Shown: positions 33,609-43,782 of the stretch, piece after piece
Position numbering within the stretch: position 1 is the first letter of the stretch
Layout of the letters: every line of letters begins with the position of its first letter
From: UBA2239 sp050177075
Lineage (GTDB): Bacteria > Pseudomonadota > Gammaproteobacteria > Burkholderiales > UBA9220
Direction of reading: 5' to 3'
Assembly: GCA_050177075.1 (NCBI GenBank)
Contig: JBFXHL010000004.1
Coordinates: 1-53,233 of the forward strand
DNA: 53,233 bases
Notes under the pieces: model-generated
The model's database searches: none
Seen by the model: only the letters and a program-made list of their open reading frames with translations
Told to the model about the DNA's origin: nothing
Program-made: the position numbers and the translations under genes

Positions 33609-33941
33609 ATGAGCTTCGAAATCAACGGTAAAACCTACGAAACCGACGAAGAAGGCTACCTGGTCAACCTTTCCGACTGGAACGAAGAGGCCGCCAAGCA
33701 CCTGGCTGCCGAAGAGAAGGTGGAGCTGACCGAGCAGCACTGGGAAGTGATCAACTTCCTGCGCGAGTACTACAACGACTATCAGATCGCCCCCGCCGTG
33801 CGCGTGTTGACCAAGGCCATCGGCAAGAAGCTCGGACCCGAGAAGGGCAACAGCAAGTACCTGTACGAACTGTTCCCCTACGGCCCCGCCAAGCAGGCCT
33901 GTAAGATCGCTGGTCTGCCCAAGCCCACCGGCTGTATCTAA
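33609..33941 (+). CDS. dsrC: Sulfur carrier protein DsrC
   Basis: A 110-aa DsrC whose flexible C-terminal arm carries both redox cysteines: C98 and the penultimate C109 in ACKIAGLPKPTGCI. DsrC receives persulfide from DsrEFH, is the substrate of DsrAB, and its trisulfide or disulfide form is handled by DsrK. It contrasts with the Cys-less paralogue at 28281-28613. The start ATG follows taggag. Confidence 0.98.
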   Translation: MSFEINGKTYETDEEGYLVNLSDWNEEAAKHLAAEEKVELTEQHWEVINFLREYYNDYQIAPAVRVLTKAIGKKLGPEKGNSKYLYELFPYGPAKQACKIAGLPKPTGCI

Positions 33942-33991
33942 GCCTTAAGCTGTACCGGGGGGCGCGGCGGGCCAAATCCGCTGCGCTCCCT

Positions 33992-34007
33992 GGCACGCCC
34001 GCGTGCC
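33992..34007 (+). other. GC-rich hairpin in the dsrC-dsrM gap
   Basis: GGCACGC and GCGTGCC form a 7-bp stem with a CC loop, in a 138-bp gap between dsrC and dsrM. No T-run follows. The gap and hairpin may mark a processing site or an internal promoter separating soluble from membrane-complex genes; nothing else is visible in the gap. Confidence 0.45.
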
Positions 34008-34079
34008 GAAAACATCGAGAGAGAATTTCAAGGCGTAGAGCCGAAATAGGGCGCATGCCTGTTTGAGGGTGACGATACA

Positions 34080-34808
34080 ATGTCATTGCTAACGATTATT
34101 TATGCTGGTCTGTTTTATGCCGCCACGGTGATCCTGGTGGGCGGGCTGGCCTATCGCATTTACGAGTACCGGAAGACTCCGGCCCCGCTGAACATTCCCA
34201 CCACTCCCGCTCCCATCACTCCGGTGGGCGCCAAGCTGCGCGTGTGGCGCGAGGTGTTGGTGTTCGAGAGCCTGTTCAAATCCAATAAATGGATTTGGCT
34301 CTTCGGTTTCATGTTCCATTTCGCCCTGGCGCTGGTTCTGATGCGTCACCTGCGCTACTTCACCAATCCCGTTTGGGAGTGGGTGGTGCTTGTCCAGCCC
34401 TTCGGCATGTATGCCGGTTTTGCCATGGTGGCCGGTCTGCTGGGGCTGTGGGGGCGCCGCCTGTTCGTCGAACGCATCCGCTATATCTCCACGCCTTCCG
34501 ATCATCTGATTCTGCTGCTGCTGATCGGCATCGGTGCCTCCGGTCTGGGGATGAAATTCGTCGCCCATACCGACATCGTCGATGTGAAGTCCTTTTTCCT
34601 CGGCCTGATGTCGTTCAACATCCATCCGTTGCCCGCCGACCCGGCGTTGCTGGTGCACCTGACCCTGGTGGCGGTGCTGATGATCATCTTTCCCATCAGC
34701 AAGTTGCTGCACGCCCCCGGCGTATTCTTCAGCCCGACTCGCAATATGGCGGACAATCCCCGGGAGAAACGCCATCTGGCGCCCTGGGCGGCTGAACTGG
34801 AAAAGTGA
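34080..34808 (+). CDS. dsrM: DsrM, membrane b-type cytochrome subunit of DsrMKJOP
   Basis: A 242-aa inner-membrane protein with about five to six helices, similar to NarI-type cytochromes b. Helices include IYAGLFYAATVILVGGLAYR and FMFHFALALVLM. Histidines for heme b lie in MFHFAL, RHLRYF and VHLTLV. It exchanges electrons between DsrK and quinone. It is followed by dsrK after 35 bp. Confidence 0.95.
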   Translation: MSLLTIIYAGLFYAATVILVGGLAYRIYEYRKTPAPLNIPTTPAPITPVGAKLRVWREVLVFESLFKSNKWIWLFGFMFHFALALVLMRHLRYFTNPVWEWVVLVQPFGMYAGFAMVAGLLGLWGRRLFVERIRYISTPSDHLILLLLIGIGASGLGMKFVAHTDIVDVKSFFLGLMSFNIHPLPADPALLVHLTLVAVLMIIFPISKLLHAPGVFFSPTRNMADNPREKRHLAPWAAELEK

Positions 34809-34843
34809 TTTAGGACACCACGACAAGAAATCAAGGAGCCATC

Positions 34844-36376
<1,533 letters not shown>

Positions 36377-36440
36377 GGGGCGGAAAGCCGTCTCGGCCAA
36401 TGAATACAGGAAACCGGTAATTACTACAGGAGAGATTCAG

Positions 36441-38438
36441 ATGTCAGTCACTTCGGAAGATATGAACAAGAGCATGAATTTTCGCCGCTACAAGGAAGGC
36501 GACAACCGCGTCCGCAGCTGGCAGGACAAGATTTTCCAGGCCGGTTGGTCCCACAAGTGCCCGACCTACGTCCAGGCGACTCCTCCCTGCCAGGGCAGCT
36601 GCCCCGCTGGCGAAGACATCCGCGGCTACCTGAATATCGTTCGCGGCCTGGAAAAGGCTCCCGCCGGCATGGAGATGCAGGAATATGCCTTCCGTCGCCT
36701 GACCGAAGCCAACCCCTTCCCCGCCGTGATGGGCCGCGTTTGCCCCGCTCCCTGCGAATCCGGTTGCAACCGTAACGAAGTGGACGACCACGTCGGCATC
36801 AACTCCGTCGAGCACTACATCGGCGAATACGCCATCGCCAAGGGCCTCAAGTTCGCCAAGCCCGAAAAGGAATCCGGCAAGAAGGTCGCCATCATCGGCG
36901 GTGGCCCCGCCGGCCTGTCCGCTGCCTATCAGTTGCGCCTGAAGGGCCACGGCGTGACCATTTTCGACGAGCATGACCAGCTCGGCGGCATGATGCGCTA
37001 CGGCATCCCCGGTTTCCGTACTCCCCGCGACGTTCTCGACGCCGAAGTTCAGCGCATCCTGGACCTGGGCGTGGAAACCAAGCTGGGCGTTCACGTCGGC
37101 AAGGACGTGACCCTGGAACAGCTGGAAAAAGAATTCGACGCCATTTTCGTCGCCCTGGGTGCCCAGGCCGGTCGTCCCCTGCCCGTTCCCGGTGCCGAGG
37201 CTCCCAACTGCGTGACCGGCATGGCTTTCCTGCGCGCCTTCAACGAAGGTCGCCTGCGTTACGTCGGCAAGCGCGTTGTCGTGATTGGCGGCGGTGACAC
37301 CTCCATCGACGTGGCTACCGTTGCCCGCCGCCTCGGCCACATCAAGACCGAGCACGAGAAGGACCGCCCCGACTACGTCATCCAGGGCCAGGTGGCCCAC
37401 GACGTGGGCAAAGTGGCTGCCGCCGAAGGCGCCGAAGTGGTGCTGGTGTCCCGCGCCACCATCGACAAGATGGCTGCTGCCAAGCACGAAGTGGAAGAAG
37501 CCCTGGCTGAGGGCATCAATATCACCGGCGGCGTGACCCCCGTCGAAGTGGTGGTGGGCGCCGATGGCCGCGCTACCGGCCTGAAAGTGCGCAAGCTGGA
37601 AGTTCAGGGCGGCAAGCAGGTGGAAGTGGAAGGCTCCGACTACGTGATCGAAGCCGACCTCATCGTGGCCGCCATCGGCCAGGCCGTGGACTTCACCGGC
37701 ATGGAGTGGATGGACAACGGCAAGGGGCTGATCAGCGCTACCAAGAACTACCAGATACCCGGCAAGCCCAACTACTTCGTCGGCGGCGACGTGCTCAAGC
37801 CCCACCTGCTGACCACCGCCATCGGCCACGGCGCCATCGCCGCCGACGGCATCGACCGCTTCCTCAACGGCGAAGAGCTGGAAAAGCGTCCCAAGATCGA
37901 CGTTCATTACTTCGACCTGATGCGCAAGCTGCATGAGGCCGGCCAGGATCCCGAGGAGTTCCATACCCTGAGCAAGGATGAGGTCCGCAAGGCCGAAGGC
38001 TTCGCCAAGGATATCGACCTGGGCTTGCGCGGTACCTCCAGCGCCAAGTTCGCGGTGCACAACTTCGAGAACCGCGCCGACAAGTTCGTGATCCCCGCCG
38101 ACGAGCTGTTCCTCGGCCACTTCACCGCGGTGCCCCGCAACAAGCGCGGCTACATCACCCTCGACTCTTCCACCGTGCTGGGCCACTTCGAGGAGCGCCT
38201 GTCCGTTCTCGACGACAAGCAGGTCGTCGCCGAGGCCAAGCGCTGCATGAGCTGCGGCCTGTGCTTCGAGTGCGACAACTGCGTGGTGTACTGCCCGCAG
38301 GGTGCCGTGAAGAAGACTCCGAAGAAGGAGGCCACCACCGGCCGCTACGTGTACACCGACTACGACCGCTGCATCGGCTGCCACATCTGCGCCGACGTAT
38401 GTCCGACCGGTTACATCCAAATGGGCCTGGGCGACTAA
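36441..38438 (+). CDS. dsrL: DsrL, FAD/iron-sulfur NAD(P)H oxidoreductase
   Basis: A 665-aa protein like the GltD-type small subunit of glutamate synthase. It has an N-terminal Cys-rich segment (CQGSCPAGEDIRG, CPAPCESGC), an FAD site (AIIGGGPAGLSAAYQLRL), a nucleotide site (VVIGGGDTSIDVA) and a C-terminal ferredoxin domain with CIGCHICADVC. In sulfur oxidisers DsrL takes the electrons released by DsrAB and reduces NAD+. It is essential for sulfur-globule oxidation in Allochromatium. dsrJ starts 4 bp after its stop. Confidence 0.97.
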   Translation: MSVTSEDMNKSMNFRRYKEGDNRVRSWQDKIFQAGWSHKCPTYVQATPPCQGSCPAGEDIRGYLNIVRGLEKAPAGMEMQEYAFRRLTEANPFPAVMGRVCPAPCESGCNRNEVDDHVGINSVEHYIGEYAIAKGLKFAKPEKESGKKVAIIGGGPAGLSAAYQLRLKGHGVTIFDEHDQLGGMMRYGIPGFRTPRDVLDAEVQRILDLGVETKLGVHVGKDVTLEQLEKEFDAIFVALGAQAGRPLPVPGAEAPNCVTGMAFLRAFNEGRLRYVGKRVVVIGGGDTSIDVATVARRLGHIKTEHEKDRPDYVIQGQVAHDVGKVAAAEGAEVVLVSRATIDKMAAAKHEVEEALAEGINITGGVTPVEVVVGADGRATGLKVRKLEVQGGKQVEVEGSDYVIEADLIVAAIGQAVDFTGMEWMDNGKGLISATKNYQIPGKPNYFVGGDVLKPHLLTTAIGHGAIAADGIDRFLNGEELEKRPKIDVHYFDLMRKLHEAGQDPEEFHTLSKDEVRKAEGFAKDIDLGLRGTSSAKFAVHNFENRADKFVIPADELFLGHFTAVPRNKRGYITLDSSTVLGHFEERLSVLDDKQVVAEAKRCMSCGLCFECDNCVVYCPQGAVKKTPKKEATTGRYVYTDYDRCIGCHICADVCPTGYIQMGLGD

Positions 38439-38442
38439 GACG

Positions 38443-38943
38443 ATGCGTATCCCGACTATCAAAATCATGGGCACCTGGCTGGCTTCGCTGGCCGTGGTGC
38501 TGGCGGTCGGGGTGTCGTCGCTCGCCATCGCCGACGGCGGCGCCAAAAGCGCCAAGGAAAAGGCGATGCTCGAGGGTGTGAAGGGTGACAAGTGCGTTAT
38601 GCCGACGGAAGACATGCGGCGCAACCACATGAAATACCTCAAGCACCATCGTGACGAAACCATGCACCAGGGTATTCGCACCACCCAGTTCAGCCTCAAG
38701 GGCTGCGTCGAGTGTCACGCCAGTCCCAAGAACAACAGCGTGATCGGCACCAACGACAACTTCTGCCAGGGCTGCCACGCGTATGCCGGGGTGAAGCTGG
38801 ACTGCTTCGAATGCCATTCGACCAAACCCAAGGCTAACGCCGCCTTCCACCCCATCGCGGGTCAGGCTCCCGGCCTGGCTGCCGACATGCGCAAGGATAT
38901 GGCTGCCGCGCCTCAAACCAATGCTGCTGGAGCTGCTCAATGA
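38443..38943 (+). CDS. dsrJ: DsrJ, triheme cytochrome c
   Basis: A 166-aa periplasmic protein anchored by an N-terminal helix (WLASLAVVLAVGVSSLAIA). Three heme sites occur: C88-VEC-H92, C108-QGC-H112 and C121-FEC-H125. C51 (DKCVMP) corresponds by position to the Cys that gives one heme its unusual His/Cys ligation in Allochromatium DsrJ. It is a subunit of DsrMKJOP and overlaps dsrO by 4 bp. Confidence 0.96.
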   Translation: MRIPTIKIMGTWLASLAVVLAVGVSSLAIADGGAKSAKEKAMLEGVKGDKCVMPTEDMRRNHMKYLKHHRDETMHQGIRTTQFSLKGCVECHASPKNNSVIGTNDNFCQGCHAYAGVKLDCFECHSTKPKANAAFHPIAGQAPGLAADMRKDMAAAPQTNAAGAAQ

Positions 38944-39689
38944 GCGAACAGGAAAAACAGACCACGATCGAGAATGAAGGCCGCCGAGGCTTCGTTGCCG
39001 CGGGTGTGGCTGCCGCCGCCGGTTTGGCCATCGCTCCCGGCGTGACCCTGCTGGACATGGCCCACGCCCGCCCGGCCGACCAGCCGGCCTCGAGCAAGAA
39101 TCGCTGGGGTTTGCTGATCGACAGCACCAAGTGCAAGACCGGCTGCAACGACTGCGTCAATGCCTGCTTTACCGAAAACGGCGTCAAGCAGGGCGACAAG
39201 GAAACCGATTCCCAGTGGATTCGCAAAGTAGAGCTGAAGGACCTGCGCACCGGACACACCGCCTCCCTGCCGATGATGTGTCAGCACTGCGCCCATCCCC
39301 CTTGCGTCGACGTGTGCCCCACCGGCGCTTCCTTCAAGCGCGCCGACGGCATCGTGCTGGTGGATCGCCACATCTGCATCGGCTGCCGCTACTGCATGAT
39401 GGCTTGTCCCTACAAGGCCCGCTCCTTCGTGCACGAAGAACTGCACGACCAGAATCCCGACGTTCCTCGCGGCATGGGCTGCGTCGAGGCCTGTACCCTG
39501 TGCGTGCACAAGATCGACCGCGGTGACGGCACCACCGCCTGCGCCCAGGCATGCAAGGAAGGCGCCATTCTGTTCGGCGACCTCAACGACCCCGAAAGCG
39601 AAATCTCCAAGCGCCTGGCGACCTATGCCAGCACCGAAGTGCGGGCCGACCTGCGCCTCGATACCGGCGTGCGCTATCAGGGTATTTGA
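38940..39689 (+). CDS. dsrO: DsrO, periplasmic iron-sulfur subunit
   Basis: A 249-aa ferredoxin-like protein with a twin-arginine signal (GRRGFVAAGVAAAAGLAIAP, RR at 15-16). Several four-cysteine clusters follow, such as CKTGCNDCVNAC, CQHCAHPPCVDVC and CIGCRYCMMAC. It links DsrJ hemes to DsrP on the periplasmic side. Confidence 0.96.
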   Translation: MSEQEKQTTIENEGRRGFVAAGVAAAAGLAIAPGVTLLDMAHARPADQPASSKNRWGLLIDSTKCKTGCNDCVNACFTENGVKQGDKETDSQWIRKVELKDLRTGHTASLPMMCQHCAHPPCVDVCPTGASFKRADGIVLVDRHICIGCRYCMMACPYKARSFVHEELHDQNPDVPRGMGCVEACTLCVHKIDRGDGTTACAQACKEGAILFGDLNDPESEISKRLATYASTEVRADLRLDTGVRYQGI

Positions 39690-39731
39690 CAACGCTCGAC
39701 AGTAACCAGACGAGACTGAGACGACTAAGCT

Positions 39732-40937
39732 ATGAAACCGATTGTTTACCGTGAAATCGAAGGCCGCAGCGCCGGGTACCTGGCGCTGCTGGGCGTGCTC
39801 GGCGTGCTGATCGCCCTGGGGCTGGGCTCTGCCTACTACATGGAGCACCACGGCCACATCGTGACCGGCATGACCAACCAGATCGTCTGGGGCATGCCCC
39901 ACGTCTTCGCCGTGTTCCTCATCGTGGCCGCTTCCGGTGCCCTCAACGTGGCGTCCATCGGCTCGGTGTTCGGCAAGACGATGTACAAGCCCATGGGACC
40001 CCTGTCCGCTCTGCTGGCCCTGGCCCTGCTGGCCGGCGGCCTGACCATCCTGCTGCTGGACCTGGGGCGTCCCGACCGCCTGATCGTCGCCGCGACGACC
40101 TACAACTTCAAGTCCATCTTCGCCTGGAACGTGATCCTGTACTCCGGCTTCTTCGGCATCGTCGGCGTCTACCTGTGGATGCAGATGGACAAGCTGATGT
40201 ACAAGTTCGCCAAGCCCGCGGGTTTCGCGGCCTTCATCTGGCGTCTGATCCTCACCACCGGTACCGGGTCCATCTTCGGCTTCCTGGTCGCCCGTGCGTT
40301 CTACGATTCCGCCATGCTGGCCCCCATGTTCGTGGTGATGTCCTTTTCCTACGGTCTCGCCATCTTCATCCTGGTGCTGATGGCTTCCTACAGCTGGAGC
40401 GGTCGTCCTCTGGGCGATGCCGTGGTGAATCGCCTGAAGAACCTGCAGGGGGTATTCATCGCCGGTGCCCTGTATTTCGTGGTCGTGTTCCACCTGACCA
40501 ACCTGTACTTCACCAAGCATCACGGCGTGGAGCACTTCATCCTGGTCGGCGGCGGCGGCATCACCACCATGTTCTGGCTCGGCCAGATCATCCTCGGTTC
40601 CCTGGTGCCCCTGGCCATGGTTTATCATCCCAAGCTTGGCAAGAACCGCACCGCCATTGCCGTGGCTTGCGTGCTCGTGGTTCTCGGCGGCCTGGCCCAA
40701 ATGTACGTCACCATCATCGGCGGCCAGTCCTATCCCCTGGTGCTGTTCCCCGGTTATCAGGAATCCAGCAGCTTCTTTGATGGCGTAGTTCACCCCTACA
40801 GCCCCAGCCTGCCTGAAATCCTTCTCGGTATCGGCGGCTTCGCCGTGGCCATGATCATGGTGGCCATCGGCGTCAAGGTGCTGCGTTTCCTGCCGGAAAG
40901 CCTGGACAACCACGCCGTGGACCCCCACGCCAAATAA
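39732..40937 (+). CDS. dsrP: DsrP, NrfD-family integral membrane subunit
   Basis: A 401-aa protein with about ten membrane helices (for example YLALLGVLGVLIALGLGSAY), belonging to the NrfD/PsrC family that exchanges electrons with quinone. It completes DsrMKJOP with DsrO and DsrJ. There is a 42-bp gap to dsrO and 12 bp to the next gene. Confidence 0.96.
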   Translation: MKPIVYREIEGRSAGYLALLGVLGVLIALGLGSAYYMEHHGHIVTGMTNQIVWGMPHVFAVFLIVAASGALNVASIGSVFGKTMYKPMGPLSALLALALLAGGLTILLLDLGRPDRLIVAATTYNFKSIFAWNVILYSGFFGIVGVYLWMQMDKLMYKFAKPAGFAAFIWRLILTTGTGSIFGFLVARAFYDSAMLAPMFVVMSFSYGLAIFILVLMASYSWSGRPLGDAVVNRLKNLQGVFIAGALYFVVVFHLTNLYFTKHHGVEHFILVGGGGITTMFWLGQIILGSLVPLAMVYHPKLGKNRTAIAVACVLVVLGGLAQMYVTIIGGQSYPLVLFPGYQESSSFFDGVVHPYSPSLPEILLGIGGFAVAMIMVAIGVKVLRFLPESLDNHAVDPHAK

Positions 40938-40949
40938 GTCGAGGTAGCC

Positions 40950-41957
40950 ATGACCGCCGCCGCAGAACATCCGTTCGCCCCCTTCATCCGCACCCTCGGC
41001 AAGGGCAAGCACGGCTCCCGCGCCCTGTCCACCGACGAGGCCTACAGCGCGATGAAGATGATTCTCACCGACCAGGTGGAACCGATGCAGTTGGGGGCGT
41101 TCCTGATGCTGATGCGGGTCAAGGAAGAAACCCCGGCGGAGCTGGCCGGCTTCGTCCAGGCCGCCCGGGAGACCTTCACCTATCCGGCCGACATGCCCGA
41201 GGTGGATATCGACTGGTCTTCCTACGCCGGCAAGCGCCGCCACCTCCCCTGGTTCCTTCTCTCCACCCTGATGATGGCCAACGCCGGCATCAAGGTGTTC
41301 ATGCACGGCATCGGCGGCCGCAAGGACGACCGGGCCTATACGCCGGAAACCCTGGCCGCCCTGGGCATCAAGCCCTGCGCCGACCTGGCCGAAGCGGCCA
41401 AGCGCATCGAAGAGGAAAACTTCGCCTTCGTGCCGCTGAAGAACTTCAGTCCCAAGCTGGCGGAGTTCATCGAACTGCGTCCCTTGCTCGGCTTGCGCTC
41501 GCCGGTGCATACCCTGTCCCGCCTGCTCAACCCCTTCAACGCCAAGGTGATGATGCAGGGCATCTTCCATCCCGGCTATCAGGAAACCCACCAGGGCGCA
41601 GGCGTGCTCCTCAAGCAGCCTTACCTGGCCGTGCTGAAGGGCGATGGTGGCGAAATCGAGCGCGATCCGGACATCCCCTGCCTGGTCAAAGTGGCCAAGA
41701 ACGGTGAAACCTTCGAGGAGGAATGGCCCGCCATGTTCCCCGAGGGTCAGCGCCACCTGAAGGAGGAGCTGGATATCTCCAAGCTGGCCAAGGTATGGCG
41801 CGGCGAAATGCGCGACGAATACGGCGAGGCCGCCGTCATCGGCACCGCCGCCATCGCTCTCAAGGGGCTCGGCCGCGCCGAGACCTTCGACGGCGCCTTG
41901 GCCCTGGCCAGGGAAATGTGGGAAAAACGCGACACCGGCTGGCTCAAGGCCGCCTGA
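40950..41957 (+). CDS. TrpD2/YbiB-like protein (anthranilate phosphoribosyltransferase fold)
   Basis: A 335-aa member of the glycosyltransferase family 3 fold, with the helical N-terminal domain (QLGAFLMLMRVKEETPAELA) and a degenerate phosphoribosyltransferase core (GKRRHLPWFLLSTLMMANAG, MHGIGGRKDD). It resembles E. coli YbiB, which binds nucleic acid and lacks TrpD activity. It starts 12 bp after dsrP and precedes dsrN, so it is within the dsr operon. Its job there is unknown. Confidence 0.85.
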   Translation: MTAAAEHPFAPFIRTLGKGKHGSRALSTDEAYSAMKMILTDQVEPMQLGAFLMLMRVKEETPAELAGFVQAARETFTYPADMPEVDIDWSSYAGKRRHLPWFLLSTLMMANAGIKVFMHGIGGRKDDRAYTPETLAALGIKPCADLAEAAKRIEEENFAFVPLKNFSPKLAEFIELRPLLGLRSPVHTLSRLLNPFNAKVMMQGIFHPGYQETHQGAGVLLKQPYLAVLKGDGGEIERDPDIPCLVKVAKNGETFEEEWPAMFPEGQRHLKEELDISKLAKVWRGEMRDEYGEAAVIGTAAIALKGLGRAETFDGALALAREMWEKRDTGWLKAA

Positions 41958-42006
41958 TAGCTAGCGTCCCGTACCGTCGGGGCGCTCAATCCCCCCGGCC
42001 GTTCCC

Positions 42007-43389
42007 ATGTCCCACCTCCTTATCTCCGCCGCCCACAAATCCTCCGGCAAGACCACGGTGAGCATCGGGCTGTGCGCGGCGCTGCGGGCGCGGGGGTTGG
42101 GCGTCCAGCCCTTCAAGAAGGGCCCCGACTACATTGACCCCATCTGGTTGGGGCTGGCCAGCGGCCGCGAGTGCCGCAACCTGGATTTCCACCTCATGGC
42201 GCCGGACGAAATCCGCGCCCTGTTCGACCGTTTCAACAGCGTTGCTGACGTCAGCCTGATCGAAGGCAACAAGGGTCTTTACGACGGCCTTGACCTCGAC
42301 GGCAGCAACAGCAACGCCGCCCTGGCGAAACTGCTGGAAGCACCGGTGGTGCTGGTGATCGATGCCCGGGGCATGACCCGGGGCATCGCCCCCCTCATAC
42401 TCGGTTACCAGGCCTTCGACCGCGATATTCGCATTGCCGGCGTGATCCTCAACAACATCGGCGGCAGCCGCCATGAGGGCAAGCTGCGGGCGGTGATCGA
42501 GCACTATACCGACGTGCCGGTGATCGGCGCGGTGCACCATAACCGGGATTTGCAAATCCTCGAACGCCATCTGGGCCTGATGCCCGCCAACGAGGCCGCC
42601 GAGGCCACCCGCCAGGTGGACGAAATCGGCCGCCTGGTGGCGGCCCAGGTGGACATGGACCGACTGCTGGACATCGCCCGCAGCAGCCCGCCGTCCGCTA
42701 CTCCCGCGGCAGTGTCAGCGCCGAAAACCGGCGAGAGGCTGAAAATAGGGGTAGCCCGGGACCGGGCCTTCGGCTTCTATTACGGCGACGACCTGGAATC
42801 CCTGCGCATGGCGGGCGCGGAACTGGTCTTCATCGACATGCTGCAGGACCAGGCTTTGCCCGCCGTGGACGGCCTTTTCATCGGCGGCGGCTTCCCCGAA
42901 GCCTTCATGGCGGAGCTGGCGGCCAACCAGCCCATGCGCGCCCAGGTCAAGGCCGCCATCGAGGCCGGTCTGCCCACCTATGCCGAGTGCGGCGGTTTGA
43001 TGTACCTGGCCCGTTCCCTGGAGTGGAAGGGCGAGCGGCGGGAGATGGTCGGCATAATCCCCGGCGATATCGTCATGCACGATAAACCCGTCGGCCGGGG
43101 CTACGTCAAATTGAAAGAGACGCAAGACTCCCCCTGGCCGGCAGCGGGCGCCCCCCAGGGAGTCATCAACGCTCACGAATTCCATTATTCCAGCCTGGAA
43201 AACCTGGAGGGGGAGCCGCGCTATGCCTACGAAGTGGTCCGTGGCCACGGCATCGACGGCAAGCGCGACGGATTGATCTACAAGAACCTGCTGGCATCCT
43301 ACACCCACCTGCGCAGCGTGCGCGCCTACGACTGGGCGACGCGCTTCGTGGCCTTCGTGCGGGAATGCAAGGCGGCCAAACCCCATTGA
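42007..43389 (+). CDS. dsrN: DsrN, cobyrinic acid a,c-diamide synthase-like siroheme amidase
   Basis: A 460-aa CbiA/CobB homologue with a P-loop-like N-terminus (AAHKSSGKTTVSIGLCAAL), a KKGPDYIDP motif and a glutamine amidotransferase domain with catalytic Cys in YAECGGLMYLA. In dsr operons the enzyme amidates siroheme to the siroheme amide used by DsrAB. A cobalamin role cannot be fully excluded, but no other cob genes are near. Confidence 0.93.
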   Translation: MSHLLISAAHKSSGKTTVSIGLCAALRARGLGVQPFKKGPDYIDPIWLGLASGRECRNLDFHLMAPDEIRALFDRFNSVADVSLIEGNKGLYDGLDLDGSNSNAALAKLLEAPVVLVIDARGMTRGIAPLILGYQAFDRDIRIAGVILNNIGGSRHEGKLRAVIEHYTDVPVIGAVHHNRDLQILERHLGLMPANEAAEATRQVDEIGRLVAAQVDMDRLLDIARSSPPSATPAAVSAPKTGERLKIGVARDRAFGFYYGDDLESLRMAGAELVFIDMLQDQALPAVDGLFIGGGFPEAFMAELAANQPMRAQVKAAIEAGLPTYAECGGLMYLARSLEWKGERREMVGIIPGDIVMHDKPVGRGYVKLKETQDSPWPAAGAPQGVINAHEFHYSSLENLEGEPRYAYEVVRGHGIDGKRDGLIYKNLLASYTHLRSVRAYDWATRFVAFVRECKAAKPH

Positions 43390-43410
43390 AACCTTAACGG
43401 AGAAAGCCCC

Positions 43411-43767
43411 ATGATTACCATTACCCCCGAAGCCGCCCAGCAGATCGCTGCCGCCGCCGAGCAGAGCGGCGCCGCCGGCATGGCCCTACGCATCGCCGCC
43501 CGTCTCGAATCCGATGGCTCCATCGGTTACGGCATGGGTTTCGACGAAGAGCGCGAGAACGACCTGGACTTCACCTCCGAGGGCATCAGCGTCCTCGTTT
43601 CCGCCGACTGCGGCCCCCTCCTGGCGGGGACCGTGCTCGATTTCGTCGAGTACCAGCCCGGCGACTACCGCTTCATTTTCATGAACCCCAACGACCGTGG
43701 CGGCGGTTGCGGCAGCGGCGGTGGTGGTGGCTGCGGCGGCTGCGGCAGCGGCGGAGGCTGCGCCTAA
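43411..43767 (+). CDS. dsrR: DsrR, A-type iron-sulfur carrier-like protein with Cys/Gly-rich tail
   Basis: A 118-aa protein of the HesB/IscA family starting MITITPEAAQQIAAAAEQSG. The cysteines that bind the cluster in IscA are missing from the body, as in Allochromatium DsrR. The C-terminus is instead an unusual tail rich in glycine with four cysteines (residues about 99-118, GGGCGSGG, GCGGCGSG, then GGGCA). DsrR is needed for efficient dsr expression at a post-transcriptional level in Allochromatium. Whether this tail binds metal is unknown. Confidence 0.88.
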   Translation: MITITPEAAQQIAAAAEQSGAAGMALRIAARLESDGSIGYGMGFDEERENDLDFTSEGISVLVSADCGPLLAGTVLDFVEYQPGDYRFIFMNPNDRGGGCGSGGGGGCGGCGSGGGCA

Positions 43768-43782
43768 GAGCGAGTTTCGGCG

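Noticed and set aside
36444..38699. Long minus-strand frame opposite dsrL
   Set aside because: It mirrors the third-position GC bias of dsrL, its product is low-complexity Gly/Ala/Val/His, and dsrL itself is unmistakable.
38937..41756. 939-codon minus-strand frame opposite dsrO, dsrP and trpD2
   Set aside because: It covers three recognised genes and has no domain signature; it is a codon-bias shadow.
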